DNA of 64,000 bases from Platanthera guangdongensis. Its lineage: Eukaryota > Streptophyta > Magnoliopsida > Asparagales > Orchidaceae. The translations under genes and the position numbers were made by a program. Shown one piece after another: positions 52,845 to 63,300 of the stretch; the stretch's first letter is position 1; every line of letters starts with the position of its first letter. The stretch lies in the NCBI GenBank assembly GCA_039583875.1, contig CM077158.1, positions 122,695,900 to 122,759,899 of the forward strand. Direction: 5' to 3'. Below the pieces are notes generated by a model that made no database searches, had not been told where the DNA came from, and saw only the letters and a list, made by a program, of their open reading frames with translations.

Positions 52845-54529
52845 TCACTGTTTCTTTGAAGCATCTGAAGAGGAAGCAGGTTTTGTGAAAATCATCTTTC
52901 TTCTAGGATCCTCTACTTCTCTTTGGGTCATTTTTATGTCTTGAGCACCAAGAATCTTCACAGTTGCAGCTCTGGGCACTACAGTTTCTGGATGTAAATT
53001 CATATAAGTATCAATATTGAAAAGATTTTGTACCTTATATTTGTCCAGTTCTTTCTTCCTGTAAGATGACATAGTAGAGAATTGAGAAGAATCCTTTCCT
53101 TCTTCCCTGGCCTTCTTATCTGAGATAAAGCTATCATCTCATTAAGCCTGGCCATTCTAGAATTAGGATCCAACTCTGGATCATATGTTTGAGAGGGAGG
53201 TCTCTGAGGACTAGATTCTTCTTTTTCCTGGATACCTTATTCTATTAGCTGACTGCCTTGACTATCATGTTGTTGCTGCTGTTTTCTCTATTGGGTGCTA
53301 GATTGAGTGTCTGACCATGAACATCTTTGTTTGCTACTATGAGTTGGTCTTGATTGATAAGAAGCAGACCTATGAACTTGAGAAATATTTCCTGTTGATC
53401 CTGCTGCAGGAGGTGGAGGTCCTCTCCAAAAATTCTTAGGAGGAGAATTATATCTCTTCATTTTCTTTCTTCTCTTTTGTTCATTCTTAGAAAGTCTCAT
53501 CCAGTAAGGAGTATCTGGAGTGAGACTAATATTGTGTAGAATGTAGTAGGGAGTGTCTGCTATTGGACTTGGTTTTGTAGCAGCCTTTATTGGAGCCTTT
53601 CTCTTCTTAAACTTCCTTTCTTGGAACTGGAGTCATCTGACTCATAAGATTCATCATCGTCATCATCAGATTCATCAGCAGGGTTATCATAAAGAGCATT
53701 GATCTGTTTAAGCATTACCTCAGAAAGTACAAGATGAGCCTGTGGCTGTTCAGCTACAATTTCTTCCTCAGCCTGAGGCTGTACTTGAACTTCTAGCTCT
53801 ATATCTGCATTTATATCCTCAAACAAAAAATCATCAAAATTAGGCATGGGGGATTCAGCACATCCAAATGTTGGAGGAGAAACAACCTTTGGCTCTGGAG
53901 TAGTTATTCGCTCTATAATGTTTTCTTTAACAATAAAACTTGTCTTAATTTGTTCAAATACTTCAGGACTTATTGGTGCTATGTAGCAGATTATAGCTTT
54001 AGAGTAATTGGTAAAAACTAGTGAATTGTTATAAGTTGTATCAAAAGAATAAAGTAAAGAATGAATAACAACTGCGGGATTGATGATGAAATCACCAATA
54101 GTAATTATTTCATGAATGGAGAAATCTGTTTCTTCATCTTTTGTACAAACTTGAATCATTTCTGTATTAGTTTCTATAACTGCATCTGTTGCCGCTGGAA
54201 TTTCTGTAAGGACTTCTTCTTGAATTACTGGAGCTTCTTCATGAAACATCTCCCCCTGCCTGGTTTCAGAGAGTCCTGAACCCAGGCCCCCAGAAGAAGG
54301 GACAGTGTTGAAAGAAGCATGTTGTGAAGAGAGTTCAGAGATGGAAGCAGCAAGTGGAGAAATGGCTTCTGCTATCAGTTTCTTGAGGGTAGGGGTAATA
54401 AGCTCAAGAATGTTTGCTGATATTGAAGAAGAGGTCATGAAGCATGTGGATAGATGGTGAATTCTTGTGGCATGGAAGATGTTTGAATGTCTGTTGGAAT
54501 TTTGGGGGTTGTGACATCAGGGAGTATAG
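52845..54529 (-). pseudogene. Third ORF of copia G, C-terminal two thirds, frameshifted
   Basis: Open pieces at 54438-53587, 53500-53288 and 53072-52845 match B ORF3: RQGEMFHEEAP vs RQGEMPYEASF, LYSFDTTYNNS vs LSAFDTAFFSC, INALYDNPADESDDDDD vs IDALYDDQSSESDEYK, the RxKxxKRYNSPP region, and the C-terminal YMNLHPETVVPRA. Frameshifts separate the pieces. Upstream residues ILPDVTTPKIPTDIQ are fused to H LTR text at 54530, so ORFs crossing that point are artefacts. It lacks the alanine runs of B. Confidence 0.82.
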
Positions 54530-54574
54530 TGTAACACCCCAAAGTCAAATTGGGTTCAGGCATGGGTGATACGA

Positions 54575-55190
54575 CCTGGGATACGGGCGTGTCCCAGGGC
54601 GTGTCCTGCTCGGGTTGAGCAGATGGGCGCGTGGTCGACGAAATTCGTTCGATGAATTTTTGGGAGGTACACGCCGGTGACACGGACGTGTCAGGGGGCG
54701 TGACCTAGGGCATGTACTCCTTTAGTCTACACCATAGTTTTGGTCGACGAACTGCGCTTGACGATCGTCGAGTATGGGGTACACGGCCTGTGACACAGGC
54801 GTGTCACAGGGCGTGTCTCGCTGTGTCGAGATTTCGACACTTTTTCTCGAGTAAGTGGAAAATTACTCGAGTAAGACGGCGGTGACACTGGCGTGTCATC
54901 CGACACGGGCGTGTCCAATCCGAGTACTCGAGTAGTTGGTTTTCTCTTAAGTAAGTCCTCTCGAGTGGGTCTCGAGTGGGTGACACGGGCATGTCATAAC
55001 TAAAAACTCGAGTAGTCATCTCGAGTAGGTCGTGAATATGAATCGAGTGAGGTACATGCCCTATGTCACGGGCGTGACCTGGTTGTGACGGGCGTATGCC
55101 CTGGGCGTGACCTGTTTCGGGATAAGGCGGTTTGTGCACCGCTTAGAGAACACGACCTGTGACATGGGCGTGTCACAGGGCCTGTCGGAC
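54575..55190. repeat. Composite palindromic-word array (gypsy H LTR)
   Basis: Three word types in one array: GACACGGGCGTGTC and half-sites (many), ACTCGAGT/TACTCGAGTA (about eight, 54845-55035), and GTCGACGAA...GACGATCGTCGAG (54743-54775). The first type is shared with K, the second with E, the third with B and G. Confidence 0.88.
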
Positions 55191-55770
55191 TCGAAAAGTG
55201 ATTTGACAGCTTTTTCGTGGCCGTTCATTTTCTTCAGCTAGGATTTAAGGGCTGAGAGGCCTTCCTGCTTCCTTAAGGCCGTGGATCGAGATGAAAGAAC
55301 TCATTTTATGTTGGCCCTCATCTTTCTACAAATCTAGAGAGAGAAAGGGAAAGGAAGAAGGAGGAAGAAGAAGAGGGGCTGATCTCTTGATCTCTGGTGG
55401 AGCTTGAGGGTGTCAAGCGGAGATCTAAGGCCATCTTTGCGGAGAAAAAGTTGTTGCGGTTCTTGCTAGCCAGCTAGGAGTTCATGGCACAGAAGCGATC
55501 TTCAAGGGTAGCGACCTTTCTTCTTAGACATGTGAAGGCTTCCTTTTTGGCATATGCATGATTCCCCCACCAAAGGGTGGCTGATTTTGGGAGTCTTTTG
55601 GGTTGATTCATGAAATCCCCTTTCATATAGATCCGAAAATGGAGTACGGAATCGACATACTGTGTGAAGCCCATCTGGACAGGTTGGTCTGGATTGGTGA
55701 TGTTGCATATACGAACCGGAGAGGACTCCGTGATAAATGCGTAGTTTAGGAGTTGATGGGTTGGACCCAT

Positions 55771-56065
55771 GAAAGGAAGTAGCATGAAGTATTGGAGTGG
55801 TAGTACAGGAAAATACCCATAGAATGCTTGTGCTGTTGGGTTCTACCAATGAAAGGAAGTAACAGGAAGTACTGGATTGGATTTCCAGGAAATACCCTTT
55901 GTAATTCTTAATGTTCATAGGGAGTCCACCGGTGAAGAGAGTAACAGGAAGTACTGGCATGGTAGCCAGGAAAGACCCCTGACATTTGTGATATTTGCGG
56001 TGTCCACCTGCGAAGAGAGTAGCAGGAAGTACTGGTGTGCCTAGGAAAGACTCGCTGATGTGGTG
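55771..56065 (+). repeat. 80-bp tandem repeat, four copies (gypsy H LTR)
   Basis: Units begin at 55771, 55851, 55933 and 56012 with GAAAGGAAGTARCAGGAAGT or GAAGAGAGTARCAGGAAGT, followed by ACTGG and a later CAGGAAA; period 79-82 bp. Units have diverged considerably. Confidence 0.85.
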
Positions 56066-57076
56066 AAATGAAATGGGTGTTAGAGTTCTGCCCAGGATTG
56101 AATGCCAGAATATGATCGGTGAGACCTACCCACACCTTTATTTAGTCGTGAGTACGCCATACTCGGTGATGTCAAGGCGATTTGAGCAACGGGGGGTGGA
56201 GGATCCGACCTGCGTTATGTCTGTCCGACGTGAGACCGGAAGGTGCGGTCTATTGGAGTGCATATCAAGAGTCTTAGGCCTACGCGCAGTGATACGATGA
56301 GGGGCTACGGGCCAGTCCCGGTTCACTAAGACTATAAAACTCCGGCTGCACGCCATGGAGTAAATGCTCAAGTGAGTTGTCGTTGGGCTGTGACCCTGAT
56401 ACGATGGTGGGTAACTAGTTTGCTAGTACACCAAGAATGTGTCCTGAGTGCACGGACTGTCGGGCCGGGTGGCTGAAGGTTGTGATGGTATGTGTGCGTA
56501 AAAGCACATTATATGAGATATATATACATGCTTGTGATATGCTATGACTGCATGGAAGAATACCGCCGCCCTAAGAAAAGGGGTAGGGTCGTTATAATTT
56601 GTTCAGCTGAATGCTGACCATTGCCACTGTTTGCCACCCTTGGGTGGAATGTCCCTATGCAGGTGCTAGAGAGCCGAGCGGGACGCATAAGGGTTGAAGT
56701 CCATGCTGCATTTGCTGCTACCGTTGCTAGCCCTCGAAGGCTAAAAGAAATGAAAGTGTTATGTTTTCTTTTGATGTGGCCGGCCTGCGTGCCAATATTT
56801 GAGGGAACTGTTTGAAAGCTCTGTAAGGCCACAAGGCCAGCGACTTGGATGTGTAAGACATTCCTATAATGTATAAAATGTGAGTTTTTATATGTTGGAC
56901 ATTCAAGTATGGAGTTCAAGTGTAGTGTTATACGTTTCCGCTAGAATGCAATGTGTTAGGTGCGCTGCGCTACTCCGGTATCACTCCGTAGCTTCATCGT
57001 CTATTTTGTGGTGTATGTTGTGGGGCCCCGGTCGGACCTTCTATTATATATTATACGAACGGATGTGGTGGTTACA

Positions 57077-57275
57077 TTTTTGGTATCAGCTGTCTTGGTC
57101 TTTCCCTCTCGAAGTCGTTGTCAACTTCTTTTGTGGGGTGGTGAGCACGTGTCTGTGCGAACCAAGTTAACACAATTGAACTACTGAATGTCCATAGTAG
57201 GAATGCAAATACATGTGTTTGAGGAACCTGCGCGTTCCTATTTTGTTGTGATTGCTTGTGTCTGGTCGCTGATGT
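57077..57275 (+). other. PBS and leader of gypsy H
   Basis: TGGTATCAGC at 57081, four bases after the LTR end (shorter match to the Met-tRNA than in A). The following 190 bp has no recognised feature. Confidence 0.65.
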
Positions 57276-58350
57276 GTGTTTCTTGTCCACCTTTTGGTGA
57301 CGCGGAGTGGTGCGGGGCAATCGGAGCCCCAGCGGTCTGATGGAAGTACGACACCAGCTGAGGTGCCGACACCTCCACCATCTACAGAAACTATGCAACA
57401 AATTGCTGAGGCTTTGTTTGTTATGGTTCAAGGACAGCTGGTGGGGCAGGCGCAAGGGCAGGCGCAGTCGTCCGTGAGTCCAGAATAGGTGGAGGCGAGG
57501 CCAGAACCTGTTGTGGCTGTGACTCCTCGAGCCACTGAGAAGCAGTTGAAGCAATTTATGAGCTTTCATCCGCCTATGTTTTCGGGAGTGGGAGCTCCTG
57601 CACAGGTTGAGGATTGGTTATCGCTCATCAAGAGGATCATGACGGCGATTGGGACGGAGGAGCATCAAAAAGTCACCTTAGCCACCTTCTTGTTGGAAGG
57701 CGAGGTGCGGTTGTAGTGGGACGAGATGGAGCTGCATCATGTAGCGGGAATACGTTAACATAAGTGTCGATGGAGGAATTCTCTCGGCTCTTCTTGGTGA
57801 AGCACCTCCTGGCGACACAGCATATAGCCACGTAGAATGAATTCCAAAGGTTGACGCAAGGAGATGACAGTGTGGAAGCTTACCTGCATGAGTTTACACG
57901 CTTGGGGGGTATGCGGGTTCGATTTTGCTGATGAGCAGAGGAAGACGAATAGGTTCTATGAAGTTCTGCTGGAAGAGTTGAGATTCCTGCTTTCTAGTTC
58001 TGTGAACCAAGGCTTCCAAACGTTAGTTGGCACTGCTTGCGTGGTGGAAAACAATTTGAAGAGGGTGCAAGGGAAGAGGGCATTGGCTGTGACATAGCCA
58101 GAATTCAAGGAGCCCCGATCGACGAAGTCATTTTATAAGAAGAAATGGGGCAAGAGGCCCAAAACGGCTGGTCAAGCTCCTTTTTCAGTTGCATCGGGAG
58201 AAACGTCAGGGGCCACCTCAAAGCCGGATACTCGTACGTGCTTCAATTGTGTACAGGTGGGGCATATAGCTCGGGATTGTTGGGTGCCGACAAAGAGTGA
58301 AAAGAATGCGGGAGCTGTTGGGTTTCTCTATAAGGATGGCACAACATTTG
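57276..58350 (+). pseudogene. gag: gag of gypsy H, stops and frameshifts
   Basis: Gly/Gln-rich N-terminus, then MSFHPPMFSGVGAPAQVEDW and ATFLLEGEV (capsid block), with TAG at 57486 and 57714 in frame. Between about 57720 and 57930 the frame shifts twice (FQRLTQGDDSVEAYLHEFTRLGG lies in another frame; RKTNRFYEVL back in the first). A zinc knuckle CFNCVQVGHIARDC is at about 58239-58280. Cut at 58350 by copia I. The true start is uncertain. Confidence 0.8.
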
Positions 58351-58856
58351 TGCACGCAGCGGAAGAATAAAAACATCAAGAAAAACCCAAAAGAGATGGA
58401 ATCGGGCCATGGTAGTTGAATCAAGAAGTTAACATACAACTAGGCAAAAATTACCTCGGTGGCGTTGAGCCACAACTCAACGGAGATGCTCCAAGCTTCG
58501 TGTTCTTGCTGGTGGCGAGTTCTACGTGGAATGATATCCACGTCTCTGCAGAAATCCACACAAGCGGGAGAACACCAACTTTTCCGTCGCACGGATAATC
58601 GGGAAGGAGAATGACCACACCTTGCTTTTCCACGAACTGCTAGGTCCGCGCCAGGAATAGCAACACCAGCGACAATCGCCGGAGAGGAGGAGGTCGACGG
58701 AGCGAGCACGGCGGCGGAACAAGGGTCGTCGGCGTGATTCGGGATCGGCAGAACGAACGAAGAACGGCGGAACACTTCCGTCGCTTTCGTCTTGGTCAAA
58801 GGGCCGACAATCGCATCCGATTCGATCAGAGAGCATTCCCGAAAACCCTAAGTATC

Positions 58857-58864
58857 TATTTATA
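58857..58864 (-). promoter_or_regulatory. TATA box of copia I LTR
   Basis: Minus-strand GGTATAAATAGATAC, an excellent plant TATA box about 170 bp downstream of the GTCGAC words. Confidence 0.65.
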
Positions 58865-58928
58865 CCAAAGGCATAAACAGACTTAGGAATATCGCTATCC
58901 GCAGACCACCCAGAAAATTAGGGTTCCA

Positions 58929-59031
58929 GAATCGGCGAGAATCACCTAGCAGATTCGGTGAGAATCAATCGGCGAGAATCACCTAGGATTGGCGAGAATC
59001 AGTCGGCGAATATCAGTCGGCGAGAATCAGA
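58929..59031. repeat. TCGGCGAGAATCA direct repeats (copia I LTR)
   Basis: Six copies of (T)CGGCGAGAATCA or close variants in 100 bp, some followed by CCTAG. Not palindromic. They lie between the GTCGAC words and the TATA box on the minus strand. Confidence 0.8.
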
Positions 59032-59035
59032 GTAC

Positions 59036-59126
59036 AATACTCGACGATTCACGTCGAACGGGGGTCGACCATACTCGTCGACCCGCGGTCGACGATACTT
59101 GTCGACCCTCGGTCGACTATTCTTAC
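59036..59126. repeat. GTCGACC/GGTCGAC palindromic words (copia I LTR)
   Basis: ACTCGACGATTCACGTCGAAC, then GTCGACC-CGC-GGTCGAC and GTCGACC-CTC-GGTCGAC inverted pairs. A compact version of the arrays in B and G. Confidence 0.78.
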
Positions 59127-59339
59127 CAATCCTTCAAGGCAACATTTGCCCAACCCGACGATCCTTTAAGGCAACACTTTGCCCATAACCCCATTCAGGT
59201 CGGTGATTGGTAACCTTTACCAACATAGTCAATCATCCAACTTCTCCACATCTCTTATGTGCGACCCTGCAGGCTCATATCGCGTTGGCAGTGAGATTAC
59301 ATGTTTGACCACTTCTAGATCACCATGGTAACTCCAACA

Positions 59340-60309
59340 GTCTCCCACTTGATGTTGAAAGTATCAAACCAAAACCTCACAAACAATGAACGGGATCTAG
59401 CAATGCATCATTGCTCCCCAAGCAATAAGGGTTTATAACTCATAAGCCTTTATGACCAATGTATCAGCGTTGTCTTTGTCCCTTTGTCCCTTACATCTGG
59501 AAAGAACTAGAGGCATGGACCGTGTCACCCTCGTAATAGCTCAATCCAAGTTTCTTGATCCAGGACGGACTTCCAGAGAATGGTGAGTCCAATATCACAT
59601 ATTGACTCAACCAAGCATGACAATGCATTTCTCAGTCCAGTTCCATCAAGGGGCCCATGGATGCAACTCCTGTCATACAGGAGGACAAATCCCATATCTG
59701 ATCACACACAAATACCCAAATGATTCGTAACATGCCCAACAACCACCCTTATCATCAACCTTTCTCAAGGAAGACTTTAGATGGCATCAAAGCACGCTCT
59801 TCCTCACTTGATGAATGATGTGACTTCAGGTCAAAGGACCACAACACCATTGTCAATTGAGACCTACTCGTGACATGATTGGATGACAATCCACAGAGTA
59901 GTCTCAGGTTGGGTCTGTCCAGTACAACTTGTTCACTAACAAGTACCCACGTGATGACTTGATATCACAATATCATGACCTGTGAGAACCAGTCATCAGT
60001 CAACTCACGTGCTAGCCTTCATGTACCATCATCACCCTTAGCTTCTATGATGATACTCGACCAGAGAACTTTTAAGAATGAAGCATCAAATAAATCATAG
60101 GCTCTCACATTCAAGTCACGTACTTGATGTCCCATGGAAGCGAACATTCTAAGGGTATCTATTATGTTAACATTTAACTATAATATAGAAAAAAAACTCA
60201 TAATAAAAGAACTTGCCATTAATTGTAAGAGAAAAACTAGGTACACTGTTCATCATATGAACAAATGGCCAACAAAATACATGTTTACATGCAATCCACA
60301 AGATTCTCA
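59340..60309 (-). other. Polypurine tract and 3' untranslated region of copia I
   Basis: Minus-strand AACATCAAGTGGGAGAC precedes the LTR (59340-59356). The remaining 950 bp up to the pol stop has no ORF or repeat that I recognise; it is long for a copia 3' UTR. Confidence 0.7.
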
Positions 60310-63300
60310 CTAGAGTTGATCATTTAGGTATCGTATACCCATCGATCTAGTATGACCATCATGCTTTCTCTGCGCGAGAGGCTTTGTTAGTGGATCCGCA
60401 ATATTCTCCTCAGTCGGCACTCTGCAAATGTTCACATCTCCTCGTTCAATAATCTCACGAATAAGATGAAACCGCCGAAGTATGTGCTTGGAGCGCTGAT
60501 GGGATATAGGTTCCTTAGATTGTGCAATTGCACCATTGTTATCACAGTAGATAACTTCAGGACCAACAATACTAGGAACTACATCAAGCTCGCCGATGAT
60601 TTTCCCAATCCATACAGCCTCCTTCGCCGCATTAGCTGCGGCAATATACTCGGCCTCTATTGTTGAATCAGCAACTGTCTCTTGCTTGGAACTCTTCCAG
60701 CTCACAGCTCCTCCATTCAGGCAAAACACAAAACCTGACTGAGACTTGGAGTCGTCTCTATCAGTTTGGAAGCTAGCATCTGTGTAACCACTTACAACGA
60801 GCACTTCCTCTCCACCATACACCAAGAACACATCCTTAGTCCTTCTCAAGTACTTCAGGACATTCTTGACTGCAATCCAGTGACACTCACTGGGGTCTGA
60901 CTGATACCTGCTAGTCATGCTCAAAGAAAAGGAGACGTCGGGTCGAGTACATAACATCGCACACATGATTGATCCAATTACCGAAGCATATGGAATCAAA
61001 TTCATGCGGTCCTTATCTTCACAAGACTTTGGACACTGGTCCTTAGAGAGATTCACACCATGAGACATGTACAAAAATCCTTTCTTGGACTCAATCATGT
61101 TGAACCGCTTCAACACCTTTTCGATGTACGTACTCTAGGTCAAACCCAGCAACTTCTTTGATCTATCTCTATAGATCTTAATACCGAGTATATAAGTCGC
61201 TTCACCCAAATCCTTCATTGAAAAGCAGTTCCGTAGGTTGTTCTTAACAACTTTCAGGGTAGGAATGTCATTCCCAATCAACAGTATGTCATCTACATAC
61301 AATATCAGGAAGACAACAATGCTCCCACTGATTCGCTTGTAAACACAAGCCTCATCTTCATTCTTGATGAAACCAAACTCTTTGATTTTCTCATCAAAAC
61401 GAAGATTCCAACTTCGAGAGGCCTGTTTCATTCCATAGATGGACTTATTCAGCTTGCATATTTTAGTGGCTTCATCTGGGGATACAAAACCCTCGAGTTG
61501 TGTCATATACACTTCCTCAAGGAGGTTTCCATTAATGAAAGCCGTTTTGACATCCATCTGCCAGATCTCGTAGTCATAATACCCAGCAACAGCAAGAAAT
61601 ATCCTTATGGACTTTACCATGGCAATAGGGGAAAAGGTCTCATCATAGTCAATACCATGAATTTGCTTGAAACCCTTAGCCACCAGTCGCCCTTTGAATG
61701 TCTGTACATTCCCATCCATGTCGGTCTTCTTCTTGAAGACCCACTTGCACCATATGGGTCGTACCCCTTCAGGTGGTTCCACCAAGTTCCAAACTTGGTT
61801 TGCATACATGGAGACCATTTCGGATTTCATAGCCTCAAGCCATTTGTCGGAGTCCGGTCCATTCATAGCCTCTTGGTAGGTTGCTGGTTCATCATCATGA
61901 TCCATAAGTAACACATTACCAATTTGAGACACGAGAAATCCATATCTCTCAGGCTCAAACCTCGGTCTACCAGATCTACGTAGGACTTGTGTTCCTTGAG
62001 CAGGTTCTCTAGCTACAACATCTTGTAGTCCTGTCTCAGAATCCAATTCCGATTTATTCACTACATGTGGCTCTTGAACTTCTTCAAGCTCTACCTTTTC
62101 AGTCTTTTTTGATAAGAACTCTTTCTCCAAGAAGACACCAGTCCTTGCGACAAACACTTTGCCCTCAGATGGTAGGTAAAAGTAATACCCTTTCGTTTCC
62201 TTAGGATATCCCACCAGATAACATTTATCCGATTTGGGTTCCAGCTTGTCAGGCATTTGACGTCCCACGTATGCCTCACAGCCCCAAATTTTAATGAACG
62301 ACATACTAGGATGCTTCCCAATCCATATCTCATATAGTGTCTTCAGAACCATTTTCGTTGGAGCGCGATTCAATATCATTGCAGCAGTCTCTAAAGCAAA
62401 ACCCCAAAAGGAAGCATGCAAGTCTGCATGACTCATCATCGAATGTACCATGTCTAACAGAGTACGATTTCTCCTCTCAGACACACCATTATTTTGTGGT
62501 GTTCTAGGTGGAGTGAGCTGTGATACAATACCACACTCTTTCAGACGATCACAGAACTCATGACTCAGGTATTCGCCACCTCGATCAGATCGGAGTGCTT
62601 TAAGCCTTTTACCCAACTGGTTTTCTACTTCATTCTTGAACTCTTTGAACTTTTCAAAGGTCTCGGATTTGCACTTCATAAGATACACATATCCGTATCT
62701 ACTGAAATCATCAGTAAATGTAACAAAGTAGAAATACCCACCTCTAGCCATGGAACTCATGGGTCCGCATACATCACTATGTACAACACCCAAGAGGTCC
62801 TCAGCCCTCTCAATATAACCAGTGAAAGGAGTTTTAGTCATCTTGCCTAACAAACAAGATTCGCATCGCTCAAATGATTCATAATCAAATGAGTCCAAAA
62901 GTCCATCTCTATGGAGCTTGGATATGCGCTTCTTGTTGATATGGCCCAAACGACAATTCCAGAGAAATGTAGGGTTCGAGTCATTTGTTCTTAGTCTTTT
63001 ATTATTTTCTACATTACAGATCAGATGGTCCAAGTTCAAAACATAAAGACCATTAAACAATTGGGGTACAGCATAACAAACATCATTCTTAAATATAGAA
63101 CAACAGTTGTTCTTAATTATAAAAGAAAATCCAATCATGTCCAAACATGAAATAGATATAATGTTTCTAGTTATGGCCGGAACAAAATAACAATTATCTA
63201 GTTCTATTACAAGCCCACTGGGCAAAAAAAGACGGTAAACCCCTACGGCTACAACAGCAACTCTTGCTCCATTGCCGACGCGGATGTCCACCTCCCCTTT

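Larger units (their letters stand above)
50738..54529 (-). mobile_element. Copia G, SIRE-like, ORF3-LTR-gag arrangement
   Basis: On the minus strand: C-terminal ORF3 (54529-52845), PPT (52689-52676), LTR (52675-51081), PBS (about 51080), then the start of gag (about 51019 down to 50738). A normal element ends at its 3' LTR, so internal sequence on both sides of one LTR points to a head-to-tail pair sharing an LTR, cut at both ends. Closely related to B by protein sequence. H interrupts ORF3 at 54529/54530. Confidence 0.8.
54530..57076 (+). repeat. 5' LTR of gypsy H
   Basis: Contains a mixed palindromic array (54575-55190), then an 80-bp tandem repeat (55771-56065), then unremarkable text. 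A clear TATA box was not found; TTTAAGG near 55247 and TATATATA near 56518 are candidates. ORFs within are not supported. Confidence 0.82.
54530..58350 (+). mobile_element. Gypsy H, 5' portion
   Basis: 5' LTR 54530-57076 (TGTAACACCCC ... GGTTACA, 2547 bp), PBS TGGTATCAGC at 57081, gag to 58350, where copia I is inserted. The rest of the element lies right of the window. LTR word content resembles K at the window start. Confidence 0.85.
58351..59339 (-). repeat. 3' LTR of copia I
   Basis: Minus strand: TGTTGGAGTTACCATGG (59339) to CGCTGCGTGCA (58351). Contains GTCGAC words, a TCGGCGAGAATCA repeat cluster and a TATA box. The left boundary rests on the terminal CA and is uncertain by a few bases. 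Confidence 0.78.

Noticed and set aside
54435..54683. Minus-strand ORF of 82 codons
   Set aside because: Fusion of H LTR text with the ORF3 of G across 54530.
55474..55960. Minus-strand ORFs of 103-152 codons
   Set aside because: Shadows of the H LTR, partly of the 80-bp tandem repeat; no recognisable protein.
57072..57569. 165-codon minus-strand ORF
   Set aside because: Antisense of H leader and gag; no domain.
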